Shown here: positions 48,162 to 56,633 of the stretch, in pieces | Layout: every line of letters starts with the position of its first letter | How positions within the stretch are numbered: the first letter of the stretch is position 1 | Source of the DNA: Aeromicrobium sp. Root344 | GTDB taxonomy: Bacteria; Actinomycetota; Actinomycetes; Propionibacteriales; Nocardioidaceae | Length of the DNA stretch: 64,000 bases | Direction of reading: 5' to 3' | Assembly: GCF_001425755.1 (NCBI RefSeq) | Contig: NZ_LMDH01000001.1 | Span: 1,892,335 to 1,956,334, forward strand | Made by a program: the position numbers and the translations under genes | The notes under the pieces: generated by a model | What the model was told of the DNA's origin: nothing | The model's database searches: none | Seen by the model: only the letters and a program-made list of their open reading frames with translations

Positions 48162-50642
48162 GTGAGCGGCGATCCGCCCGAGTTCCTCACGACGTACGCC
48201 CGCCAGACGTCGCTGGATCCGCGCACCATCGCAGCCGTCGCGTTGCGCTATCGCGCCGACGAGTCCGTCACGTTGCTGTCACTGATGGCCTCCGGCGGCA
48301 CCCTGACCTATGACGGGGTGCTGGCTGCCGCCCGCCGGGTGATCAGCGGCGAGACCGACGCCACGGGCAGCGGACTCACCGATCTCGACGCGCTCGCCGC
48401 CCTGGCCCGCGCGATCGCCGGCCGGCCGGGACCCGGACCCGACTACACCGAGTCGGCCGATCTGCACCAGGCGCTCCGGGTGCTGGGCCACCGGCCCCGT
48501 CGCAAGGACGACACGCACCGGCTCGAGGCGCAGACCAACCTCGCTGCCGGCCGGCACGACTACGTCGAGTCGATCCTGCCGCAGATCACGCTCGACAAGG
48601 ACAGCCGATGGATGGTGGAGACCGACCTGGTCAGTCCCGAGGCCGGCCGGCCCGGTTCCACCGAGGACGAGTGGCTGCGCTCGTTCAACCGGCTGTTCAC
48701 GTCTCGGGGACTCTCGCCGATCGGGCTGCTCGACGGCGACGGGGCGAGGTTCGACCGCCTGCGGCCGGCAGAGCCGCCGGCGAAGGTCGCCGGTGACGGG
48801 CCCACCGTCACGATCATCATGTCGGTCTTCAAGCCCGACCAGAGCCTGTTCACGGCGCTGCGGTCGTTGATCGACCAGACCTGGCCGCACCTCGAGATCC
48901 TCATGGTGGACGACTGCTCGGGTCCGAAGTTCACGCCGCTGCTGACCCAGGCGGCGGCGATGGACGACCGCATCGAGCTGGTCGTGATGCCGCAGAACGG
49001 CGGGACCTACAAGATCCGCAACACCGCGATCGCCCGCGCTCGCGGCGAGTTCATCGGCTTCCAGGACTCCGACGACTGGTCCCACCCCGAGCGCATCCAG
49101 CGCCAGCTCCAGCCTCTGCTGGACGACCCGGCGCTCGTCGCCTCGGCGAGTCGCGCGGTCCGCGTGACGGGCGACGTCATCACGAGCAAGGTCGGCTATC
49201 CGACGGTGCGACCCAACGCCTCCTCCTTGGTGTTCCGCCGCGACATCGTGATGGAGACTCTCGGTGGCTTCGACGAGGTCCGCAAGAGCGCCGACATGGA
49301 GTTCGGCGAGCGGATCAAGACCGTGTTCGGCCGCGAGCGGATCGCCGCCATCAAGGACCCCCTGGCCTTGATCCAGCTGTCGCACGCGTCGCTGTCGCTC
49401 GAGGACTTCCGGTTCGGCTGGCAGGACGCCGACCGGGTGTTCTACCGAGACGCGATCAACCACTGGCACGACCAGATCGCCGCCGGGACCGAGTCGCCTC
49501 TGCTCGACCCGGCTGCGCCCCGGCGGTTCGCGGCCCCCGAGCGGTTCTTCGGCAAGGGTGCTCCCGTGACCGATGCCGCGGACGTGCTGCTGGTGTCGGA
49601 CTGGCGACCGGGCAACCCGCGCTGCAACGGCAACGTCCAGGAGCTCACGGCCCTGGCCGACTCGGGCCTGGTCACGGCGGTCGTCCACGCGGAAGCCATG
49701 CGCTACGCCGACGACAAGCGGCTTCCCCCGGCGCCGGCCGTGCTCGACCTGCGCAACGAGGGACGCATCGTGACCCCGGCCTGGCGCGACGACCTGCGGG
49801 CCCGGCTCGTGCTGGTCCACGATCCAGAGCTGCTGAGCTACCCGCGCCCTGCCGTCGATGTCGGCCTGCGTGCCGACCGGGTCGTCATCCGGGCGGCATA
49901 CCCGCCCCGTGCTCCCGGTGACGATGCCCTGGTCTACGACCCGGTGCACATCCAGCAGCACGTGCAGGAGCTCTTCGGGGCACCGGCCGAGTGGTTGCCC
50001 ACCAACGACTCGATCGCCAAGGCGCTCGTCGCCGACGGAGCCGGCACCGTGCTCGAGCCCCAGCACCTGGGGGTGGTCAACGTCCATCGCGTACGCCGTC
50101 GCGGTCAGCGTGGTGGGCCGCGGCCCGTCATCGGCACGTCCGGCATCGAGCCACTCGCCGAAGACCGGCCGGACTGGGCCACGCTGCTGGGCTGCTTCCC
50201 CGACGACGACCGTCTCGACATCCGCATCCGCGACGTACGCGGCACCGTGGCCGCGATCGAGCGGCCGGCGCCGCTGCCGCCCAACTGGCTCCTCGACTCG
50301 GCACCGCTGGCCCTGTTCCTGCGCCAGCTCGACGTGTTCGTGGGGCTGCCCCGCCGCACGTGGGGACCCGAGCCGATGTTCGCGGCGCTGACGGCGATGT
50401 CGCAGGGCTGCGTCGTGTTCCTCGACCCCGCTTACGAGTCGCAGTTCGGCGACGCCGCCCGCTACTGGGGCGAGGCACCGCCTGCCACGGCGATCACGGC
50501 GTTGCTCAAGGATCGTCCGGCGTTCCGGGCCCAGCAGGAGCGCGGCTACGAGTTCGTGGCGGCGGAGCTGTCGCCCGAGGCCTTCACCACCAGGATCGGC
50601 GCGCTGGTCCGCGCCCATGACAAGGAGAACGAGGCGCCATGA
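48162..50642 (+). CDS. Family 2 glycosyltransferase, large two-part protein
   Basis: An 826 aa cytoplasmic glycosyltransferase. A GT-A domain begins near residue 205 (TVTIIMSVFKPDQSLFTALRSLIDQTWPHLEILMVDDCS) with the acceptor-side GFQDSDDWSHPERI. An N-terminal helical part precedes it, and a C-terminal GT-B-like half (about residues 465-800, LVSDWRPGNPRCNGNVQELTALAD) may be a second transferase. GTG 48162 follows GGAAGG. It starts a surface-polysaccharide cluster and overlaps the next gene by ATGA. Sugar and acceptor are unknown. Confidence 0.8.
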   Translation: MSGDPPEFLTTYARQTSLDPRTIAAVALRYRADESVTLLSLMASGGTLTYDGVLAAARRVISGETDATGSGLTDLDALAALARAIAGRPGPGPDYTESADLHQALRVLGHRPRRKDDTHRLEAQTNLAAGRHDYVESILPQITLDKDSRWMVETDLVSPEAGRPGSTEDEWLRSFNRLFTSRGLSPIGLLDGDGARFDRLRPAEPPAKVAGDGPTVTIIMSVFKPDQSLFTALRSLIDQTWPHLEILMVDDCSGPKFTPLLTQAAAMDDRIELVVMPQNGGTYKIRNTAIARARGEFIGFQDSDDWSHPERIQRQLQPLLDDPALVASASRAVRVTGDVITSKVGYPTVRPNASSLVFRRDIVMETLGGFDEVRKSADMEFGERIKTVFGRERIAAIKDPLALIQLSHASLSLEDFRFGWQDADRVFYRDAINHWHDQIAAGTESPLLDPAAPRRFAAPERFFGKGAPVTDAADVLLVSDWRPGNPRCNGNVQELTALADSGLVTAVVHAEAMRYADDKRLPPAPAVLDLRNEGRIVTPAWRDDLRARLVLVHDPELLSYPRPAVDVGLRADRVVIRAAYPPRAPGDDALVYDPVHIQQHVQELFGAPAEWLPTNDSIAKALVADGAGTVLEPQHLGVVNVHRVRRRGQRGGPRPVIGTSGIEPLAEDRPDWATLLGCFPDDDRLDIRIRDVRGTVAAIERPAPLPPNWLLDSAPLALFLRQLDVFVGLPRRTWGPEPMFAALTAMSQGCVVFLDPAYESQFGDAARYWGEAPPATAITALLKDRPAFRAQQERGYEFVAAELSPEAFTTRIGALVRAHDKENEAP

Positions 50643-51628
50643 GGCTCCCCAGTCACAAGCTGCTGCTGGCAGCCGGAGTCATCGGCGTCGTCCTCGTCGT
50701 CGGTGTGGTCGCTGCGATTGCCGACAACGTGGGCCTGGCGCTCGTGTGCGTGCTGCTGATCCAGTCGGCTGCGCTGCTCGCCGTGGTCGACACGCGCCGC
50801 CGCCAAGGCGGCCTCGCCGACACGGTGAACGACCATGCGGCCTCGCTGAAGCGCGTCGACCGCACGATCGCCAACGTCTCGCAGCGGGTCGTCACCGAGG
50901 CCCGGGCCAGCGACAAGGCGCTGCGCACCGAGCTGGCCGCCAGCCGCGCCGACCTGCGAGACCGCCTCGGCCGCACCCGCAAGGGTGTCGAGCGGACGCT
51001 CGACCTCCGGGTCCAGGACATCGAGGCGATGATCCAGCTCTCCGACCGCTTCGAGCTGCGCGCCGCGATGCCGCCGTCAGGGCGTTGGGCGCTCAACGCC
51101 GGCGGACTGCTCAAGCTCGTGGACCTCGTCGAGCGCCGTCCGATCCGCACGATCGTGGAGCTCGGCAGCGGCACGTCGACCCTGTGGCTGTCGTACGCCC
51201 TCGAGCGCCGGGGCAGCGGTGGGCGGATCATCTCGCTCGACCACGACCCGCACTTCGCCGGCATCACCCGTGCCGAGCTGGTCGCCCACGGGTTCGCCGA
51301 CGGGCCGGCCGAGGTGCGCGACGCCCCACTCGTCGACGGCGTCATCGATGGCCACGACACCCCGTGGTACGACCCCGCGTCGTTCCACGACGTCGAGGCG
51401 ATCGACCTGCTCATCGTGGACGGACCGCCGATGGCGTCGGGCGGGCTCGCCCGCTATCCGGCCGTACCGATGTTGCTGTCGCGCCTGGCCCCCGGAGCGA
51501 TCGTCGTGGTCGACGACGCCCCGCGGCCCGACGAGCAGGAGATGATGCAGCGTTGGCTCGCCGACGTGCCCGGACTGACCCGGGTCGACCAGACGGAGCG
51601 CCAGGTGTTCCTCGCGCTCGGGGAGTGA
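50639..51628 (+). CDS. Membrane-anchored SAM-dependent methyltransferase
   Basis: A 329 aa protein with two N-terminal membrane helices (about residues 8-27 and 32-48), a charged alpha-helical linker likely to be coiled coil (60-135), and a class I methyltransferase domain whose motif I is TIVELGSGTSTLWLSYALERRG and whose acidic end is LLIVDGPP. It overlaps the glycosyltransferase (ATGA) and the next gene (GTGA), so it is cotranslated with them. Probably methylates a glycan or lipid-linked precursor at the membrane; the acceptor is not known. Confidence 0.78.
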   Translation: MRLPSHKLLLAAGVIGVVLVVGVVAAIADNVGLALVCVLLIQSAALLAVVDTRRRQGGLADTVNDHAASLKRVDRTIANVSQRVVTEARASDKALRTELAASRADLRDRLGRTRKGVERTLDLRVQDIEAMIQLSDRFELRAAMPPSGRWALNAGGLLKLVDLVERRPIRTIVELGSGTSTLWLSYALERRGSGGRIISLDHDPHFAGITRAELVAHGFADGPAEVRDAPLVDGVIDGHDTPWYDPASFHDVEAIDLLIVDGPPMASGGLARYPAVPMLLSRLAPGAIVVVDDAPRPDEQEMMQRWLADVPGLTRVDQTERQVFLALGE

Positions 51629-53013
51629 CTGCGACGGTGCCGTCGAGCGTACGCATCGAGGTCCTCGGACCGTCAGGGGTCGGCAAGTCCACGATCCTGG
51701 CGGCAGCCGAACGGCTTCGACCTCCGTCCGGCACGTGGTGGGGCCCGGAGCAGGTGGCGGCCGGCATGTCCGTCTCCGGTCCGATCGGTGAGGCTCTCGA
51801 CGATCCGGCCCTGCGCGACTTCGTCGACGCGTGCCTGGACATCGTGCACGGCCTGCCCGTCTCGCCCTCGTCGAAGATCGCGATGCTGACGATGCTGCGG
51901 CGCTCCGCGCGCGACCAACGTGCCGCTGACCTGCTCGACGTCGCGGTGCCGGTGGTGCACGACGAGCTGCTGCTGCACCGGGCGTTCAGCATCCTGCCGC
52001 AGTCGCCCGACGTGGAGCGCGATGCTGCGACGTTCTTCGAGCTCGCACCGACGCCCAGGGCGGCCGTCGTGGTCACGGGCGACGTCGACACGATCCTCGC
52101 CCGTATCGCGACGCGTGGCACGCAACCCAACTGCTACGCGGGACTCGACGACGCGGGGCTGCGCACGGCTGTCGAAGCGGGGCTCCGAGCCTGCGAGATC
52201 GCTGCGCAACGCCTGCGCGCCCGCGGTGTCGAGGTGCTCGAGCTCGACGCCGGTCCCGACGTCGACCACTCGGCGCAGCAGCTCCACACGTTCATCACGT
52301 CCTATCTGGAGGAACCCACCATGACCGAGTCGACCGACCCCGACGACGTACGCGCCAGGCTGCTCGCCGCCTCTGGAAGCTTCCGCAAGAAGGCCGGGCG
52401 GCACGAGCTGCGTACGCGCGACGTCATGTACTGCGCGTTCTCAACGCCCAACTTCACCGTGACGGCGGACGAGGCGCAGCGCGACGCCGCCCGTCGGCTC
52501 GAGCGGTTCGGCATCACCGCAGACCTCGCCCGTGGCAAGAGCGCGCTCGACCTCGGGTCGAACGCCGGCGCGATGCTGTTCGAGCTCAACAACCTCGGCG
52601 TCGCCTCAGGCCTTGGCGTCGAGTTCGACCAGGACAAGGTCGACCTCGCCACCGAGATCGCCGCGCTGTCCGACCTCGACCGGCTGACGTTCCGGCAGGG
52701 TGACATCGATGAGCTCGACGCCGCCGAGCTCGGCACGTTCGACATCGTCATGGCCCTCGCCATCGAGGCCCACGTGCAGCAGCCCGACCGGCTCTACCGC
52801 CTGCTGGGCCAGGTGGCCGCCTCGACGCTCTACTTCGAGGGCAACGGCAACTGCGACGTCGAGGCCGCGACCGCGCAGCTCAAGGCCGCCGGGTTCGCCG
52901 ATGTCGAGTCGATCGGGTTCTGCGACGACGACCGCGACCCGCGCAACAACAACCGGCCGATGCTGGTGGCCCGCAAGAAGGTCAGCCGCGGCCTGTTCGG
53001 CCGCCGCAAGTAG
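51625..53013 (+). CDS. P-loop kinase domain joined to a methyltransferase domain
   Basis: One open frame of 462 codons holds two units. Residues 1-230 are a P-loop NTPase/kinase with Walker A GPSGVGKST (15-23) and DEL/RGTQPN segments of nucleoside-kinase-like enzymes. Residues 233-462 are a SAM-dependent methyltransferase with ALDLGSNAGAMLFEL. GTG 51625 overlaps the previous stop. At the junction, GGAGGA stands just before ATG 52321, a good ribosome binding site. The locus may therefore give a fusion protein and a separate methyltransferase. It lies in the glycan cluster; kinase plus methyltransferase resembles enzymes that add O-methyl phosphate groups to glycan ends, which is a hypothesis. 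Confidence 0.75.
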   Translation: MTATVPSSVRIEVLGPSGVGKSTILAAAERLRPPSGTWWGPEQVAAGMSVSGPIGEALDDPALRDFVDACLDIVHGLPVSPSSKIAMLTMLRRSARDQRAADLLDVAVPVVHDELLLHRAFSILPQSPDVERDAATFFELAPTPRAAVVVTGDVDTILARIATRGTQPNCYAGLDDAGLRTAVEAGLRACEIAAQRLRARGVEVLELDAGPDVDHSAQQLHTFITSYLEEPTMTESTDPDDVRARLLAASGSFRKKAGRHELRTRDVMYCAFSTPNFTVTADEAQRDAARRLERFGITADLARGKSALDLGSNAGAMLFELNNLGVASGLGVEFDQDKVDLATEIAALSDLDRLTFRQGDIDELDAAELGTFDIVMALAIEAHVQQPDRLYRLLGQVAASTLYFEGNGNCDVEAATAQLKAAGFADVESIGFCDDDRDPRNNNRPMLVARKKVSRGLFGRRK

Positions 53014-53019
53014 CTCGGC

Positions 53020-54279
53020 TCAGAGCCGGGTGACCTTGGGGTCGTCCGTCGCGCCCTTGGTGTCGAACAGGCACCGGGCGACCGAGGCGATGGCCGCGAG
53101 GTCGTAGTCCTTGTGGTTCTGCAGCAGCACCGACACGTCGGCGGTCGCCAGCGCGTCGTCGAGGTCGTCGGCGCGCTGGACGGCGACACCATTCGGCGTC
53201 CACTCCTGCACGTGCGGGTCGTGGAACACGAGGTTCGCGCCCTTGTCGAGCAGCAGCTGCGCCAGCGGGGTCGCGGGGGACTCGCGCTGGTCGGCGATGT
53301 TGGGCTTGTAGGTCACGCCGAGCAGCAGGATCGTCGACCCGCGCAGGGCCTTGCCCTCGTCGTTGAGCAGGTCCGTGACGCGCTCCACGACGTACGCCGG
53401 CATCTGCAGGTTGATCGACTGCGCGAGCTCGACGAACTGGAACGGCCGGCCGAGGGTCGAGCGGACCTTGTAGGACAGATAGTTGGGGTCGATCGGGATG
53501 CAGTGGCCGCCGACGCCGGGTCCGGGGAAGAACGCCTGGAAGCCGAACGGCTTGGTCGCCGCGTTGCGGATGACCTCCCACAGGTCGATGTCCATCTCGT
53601 GGCAGAACTGCGCCATCTCGTTGACCAGCGCGATGTTGATGTGCCGGTAGGTGTTCTCCAGCAGCTTGGTCATCTCGGCCTCGCGGGTGCCCTTGGACGG
53701 CACGACGGTCTCGATGAAGCGGCCGTAGAACTCCGTGGCGACCTTGGTCGACTCGGGCGTGTGGCCGCCGACGACCTTGGGGGTGTTGGCGATGCCGTAG
53801 GTCGGGTTGCCGGGATCGACGCGCTCGGGGCTGAAGGCGAGGTGGAAGTCGGTCCCGGCCTCGAGGCCGGCCTTCTCCAGGATCGGGCGGACGACCTCGT
53901 CCGTCGTGCCGGGGTAGGTCGTGGACTCGAGCACGACGAGGTGCTGCTTGCGCAGCTGGCGCGAGATCGTGGTCGTCGCGGCGATGACGGCGCCGAGGTC
54001 GGGCTCGCCCTCGACCGACAGCGGGGTCGGTACGCAGATGACGATCGCGTCGGCGTCGGCCAGGACGGCCTCGTCGGTCGTGGCGGTGAAGCCGAGCGAG
54101 ATCATCTCGGCGATGTCGGCGTCGGTGAGGTCATCGATGTGGCTCGTGCCGCTGTTGAGCGAGTCGACCATCGCGCTGTTGACGTCGAAGCCGACGACAC
54201 TGAGTCCCGAACGGGAGGCTTGCTGAGCGAGCGGGAGGCCGACGTAGCCGAGGCCGATGATTGCCATGTCGATGGACAA
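53020..54279 (-). CDS. UDP-sugar 6-dehydrogenase family (nucleotide-sugar dehydrogenase)
   Basis: A 419 aa NAD-dependent dehydrogenase oxidising a UDP-sugar to the uronic acid, like UDP-ManNAc dehydrogenase WecC or UDP-glucose dehydrogenase. The Rossmann motif IGLGYVGLPLA begins at residue 8, and the active site is GPGVGGHCIPIDP with the catalytic Cys. TTG 54279 is supported by GAAGGAA just upstream on the minus strand; ATG 54267 is an alternative. It is opposite in direction to its neighbours and ends 7 bp from the kinase-methyltransferase stop. It supplies an acidic sugar to the surface glycan. Confidence 0.9.
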   Translation of the reverse strand: MSIDMAIIGLGYVGLPLAQQASRSGLSVVGFDVNSAMVDSLNSGTSHIDDLTDADIAEMISLGFTATTDEAVLADADAIVICVPTPLSVEGEPDLGAVIAATTTISRQLRKQHLVVLESTTYPGTTDEVVRPILEKAGLEAGTDFHLAFSPERVDPGNPTYGIANTPKVVGGHTPESTKVATEFYGRFIETVVPSKGTREAEMTKLLENTYRHINIALVNEMAQFCHEMDIDLWEVIRNAATKPFGFQAFFPGPGVGGHCIPIDPNYLSYKVRSTLGRPFQFVELAQSINLQMPAYVVERVTDLLNDEGKALRGSTILLLGVTYKPNIADQRESPATPLAQLLLDKGANLVFHDPHVQEWTPNGVAVQRADDLDDALATADVSVLLQNHKDYDLAAIASVARCLFDTKGATDDPKVTRL

Positions 54280-54509
54280 CGGAGTTCCTTCAGATGGGGT
54301 GCGTCGTGCCTGCGAAGATTACCTCAGGTGCCCGACCAGCTGGAAACTCGCGGCCGTCGCCCGGGTCGTGAGGACGGTCACGGCCCACGCACGCGGCGGC
54401 GGGGCGGTTGCGCCGCATCCGGTAGCCTGACCGCGGTTGTTTTCCCGGTGTCGCAGCGCCTCACGCGGCCGGCGCCCCCGCCCTCGAGATCGAGATTGGA
54501 TCGTTGCGC

Positions 54510-56630
54510 ATGCCCGTCGTCGCCCAGCACCACTCCGGCGACTCGACGCTCACCAAGCCCGATCACGGCCGTACGCTCCGCCTCGACATCGAGGGCATGC
54601 GGACGATCGCCGTCGGCTCGGTCCTGGTGGGGCATGCCGGGGTGTCGTGGTTCGCCGGGGGCTTTGTCGGCGTCGACGTGTTCTTCGTCCTCTCGGGCTT
54701 CCTGATCACCGGCCTGCTCGCCCGTGAGGTGTCGCGGACCGGACGTGTGCGGATCGCCAGCTTCTGGGCGCGGCGCATGAAACGTCTGCTGCCGGCCTCG
54801 GCCACGGTGCTGCTGTTCTCGGCCATCGTCACCTACGTCTACCTGCCGATCACGCAGCGCGCGGACTTCGGCGGTGACATCAAGGCGGCGGCGCTCTACG
54901 TCGTCAACTGGCGGCTCGCGTCGCGAGGGGTCGACTACCTCGCCGAGGACATCGGGCAGTCGCCGGTGCAGCACTACTGGTCGCTCGCGGTCGAGGAGCA
55001 GTTCTACCTCGTCTGGCCGCTCCTGATGCTTGCGATCGGCGTCATCGCGGCCAGGCGCTGGAAGCTGGGTGCGTTCGTCGCCCTGGGCGGGATCACCGTC
55101 GCGTCGTTCGTCTGGTCGGTCATGCAGACCGAGAGCAGCCCGGCGACGGCCTACTTCGTCTCGACGACGCGGGTCTGGGAGCTGGGCCTCGGCGCCTTGC
55201 TGGCGTTGTCGGCGGCGCGGGTCTCCCGGCTCCCGTCCGTCCTGCTGGCCGTCGGCGGATGGCTCGGCATCGCCCTCATCGCGTACGCCGTGCTGTTCTT
55301 CGACGGCAACACGACCTGGCCCGGCGCCAACACCCTCGTGCCGACGGTCGGCGCGGCGCTGATGATCGCGAGTGGCCTCACCCGCACCCCCGGGTCGCCG
55401 CAACGGATGCTGAGCCTCGCGCCGATGGTGTGGATCGGCGGCCTGTCGTACTCGATCTACCTGTGGCACTGGCCGATCCTCGTCGCGGCCCAGGCGGAAT
55501 ACCCCGACCTGCGCGTCCGCTGGACCATGCTGCTGATGATCCTGTCGATCATCCCGGCCTGGCTGTGCCACCGCTACATCGAGAACCCGGTCCGCTTCGG
55601 CACGTTCTTCAAGCCCACGGGCCGGGCGCTGGCGATGGGCACGACCCTGACTGCGCTCGGCGTGTGCACAGGACTGCTGCTGAACGCCTCGGTCGGCCTG
55701 AGCAGCCACCTCAAGGAGGCGTCCGTCAAGGACAGCCCCGGCGCGGCGGCACTGCTCGACCCGGCCAACCGAGGGGTCGTGTGGTCCGACATCACGTCGC
55801 TCGATGCGATGCGCCCGCTGCCCGTCAACGCGCCCAAGGACCGGCCGCCGCTGTACGACAAGCAGCCCGGGTGTCAGGTCGCGCCCGGTGACCCGAAGCC
55901 GAAGCTCTGCGAGTTCGGCGACACGTCGTCGGACCGCGTCGTCGTGATCGTGGGCGACTCCAAGATCGTGCAGTGGGAGACCGCCCTGTCAGACCTGGGC
56001 AAGCGCGAGGGCTGGAAGCTCGTCCAGATCACCAAGTCGGCGTGCCCGTTCACCGACGCGAGCCTGCGCACGGGCAACCGCCAGAAGGTCTGGACCGACT
56101 GCCGCCAGTGGGGTCAACAGGCGCTCAAGGACATCCTCGACCTGCACCCCGACCTGGTCATCGCCTCGCACCGCAAGGGCACGGCGCTGCCGGAGGGCAA
56201 GACCGGGCAGGACGACCTCGACCAGGCCGCGATGGTCAAGGGCATGGCGAGCTACTGGCGGACCATCACCGACGCCGGCATCCCCATGGCGGTGCTGCTG
56301 GACAACCCGGAGCCCAAGACCGAGGGCGTCTACGAGTGCGTCGCCCAGCACGAGGACGACCTGAGCGCCTGCGCGTTCGACAAGTCCGACGGCGAGCGTC
56401 GCTCGGGTGCGGCGGCACAGCTCAAGGCAGCCGCCGAGGTGCCGGCCGTCAAGGTCATCGACATGTCGAACGTCATCTGCCCCGACGTCGACCGCTGCGC
56501 TCCCGTGATCGGCAACGTCCTGGTCTATCGCCAGGGCACGCACCTCACCCGGACGTTCGTCGACAGTGCCGAGCCACAGCTCGCGGCGGCGCTCGCCAAG
56601 GCGACCGACGGCCGGTTCGGCAAGGGCTGA
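54510..56630 (+). CDS. Acyltransferase of the AT3 (OafA) family with SGNH domain
   Basis: A 706 aa membrane acetyltransferase. The N-terminal AT3 domain has about 10-11 helices and the hallmarks RLDIEGMRTIAV, GGFVGVDVFFVLSGFLITG and SLAVEEQFYLVWP. The C-terminal half (from about residue 455) is an SGNH hydrolase-like domain, where VVIVGDSK holds the Ser. AT3-SGNH proteins O-acetylate surface polysaccharides. ATG 54510 has GGA 9 bases upstream; TTG 54504 is nearby. It is divergent from the sugar dehydrogenase across a 230 bp gap. Confidence 0.9.
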   Translation: MPVVAQHHSGDSTLTKPDHGRTLRLDIEGMRTIAVGSVLVGHAGVSWFAGGFVGVDVFFVLSGFLITGLLAREVSRTGRVRIASFWARRMKRLLPASATVLLFSAIVTYVYLPITQRADFGGDIKAAALYVVNWRLASRGVDYLAEDIGQSPVQHYWSLAVEEQFYLVWPLLMLAIGVIAARRWKLGAFVALGGITVASFVWSVMQTESSPATAYFVSTTRVWELGLGALLALSAARVSRLPSVLLAVGGWLGIALIAYAVLFFDGNTTWPGANTLVPTVGAALMIASGLTRTPGSPQRMLSLAPMVWIGGLSYSIYLWHWPILVAAQAEYPDLRVRWTMLLMILSIIPAWLCHRYIENPVRFGTFFKPTGRALAMGTTLTALGVCTGLLLNASVGLSSHLKEASVKDSPGAAALLDPANRGVVWSDITSLDAMRPLPVNAPKDRPPLYDKQPGCQVAPGDPKPKLCEFGDTSSDRVVVIVGDSKIVQWETALSDLGKREGWKLVQITKSACPFTDASLRTGNRQKVWTDCRQWGQQALKDILDLHPDLVIASHRKGTALPEGKTGQDDLDQAAMVKGMASYWRTITDAGIPMAVLLDNPEPKTEGVYECVAQHEDDLSACAFDKSDGERRSGAAAQLKAAAEVPAVKVIDMSNVICPDVDRCAPVIGNVLVYRQGTHLTRTFVDSAEPQLAAALAKATDGRFGKG

Positions 56631-56633
56631 GCC

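Noticed and set aside
48279..50618. Long minus-strand open frame (779 codons) across the glycosyltransferase gene
   Set aside because: Composition is typical of a shadow frame, and the plus strand carries the glycosyltransferase motifs and coupled starts.
50617..51624. Upstream extension of the kinase-methyltransferase frame
   Set aside because: These codons overlap the membrane-anchored methyltransferase gene in another frame and are Arg-rich; the GTGA junction at 51625 is the better start.
53113..54705. Long open frame (530 codons) antisense to the nucleotide-sugar dehydrogenase
   Set aside because: It is low-complexity, rich in Arg/Gly/Asp/Val and matches no family, whereas the opposite strand has clear dehydrogenase motifs. 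Long antisense frames are expected at this GC content.
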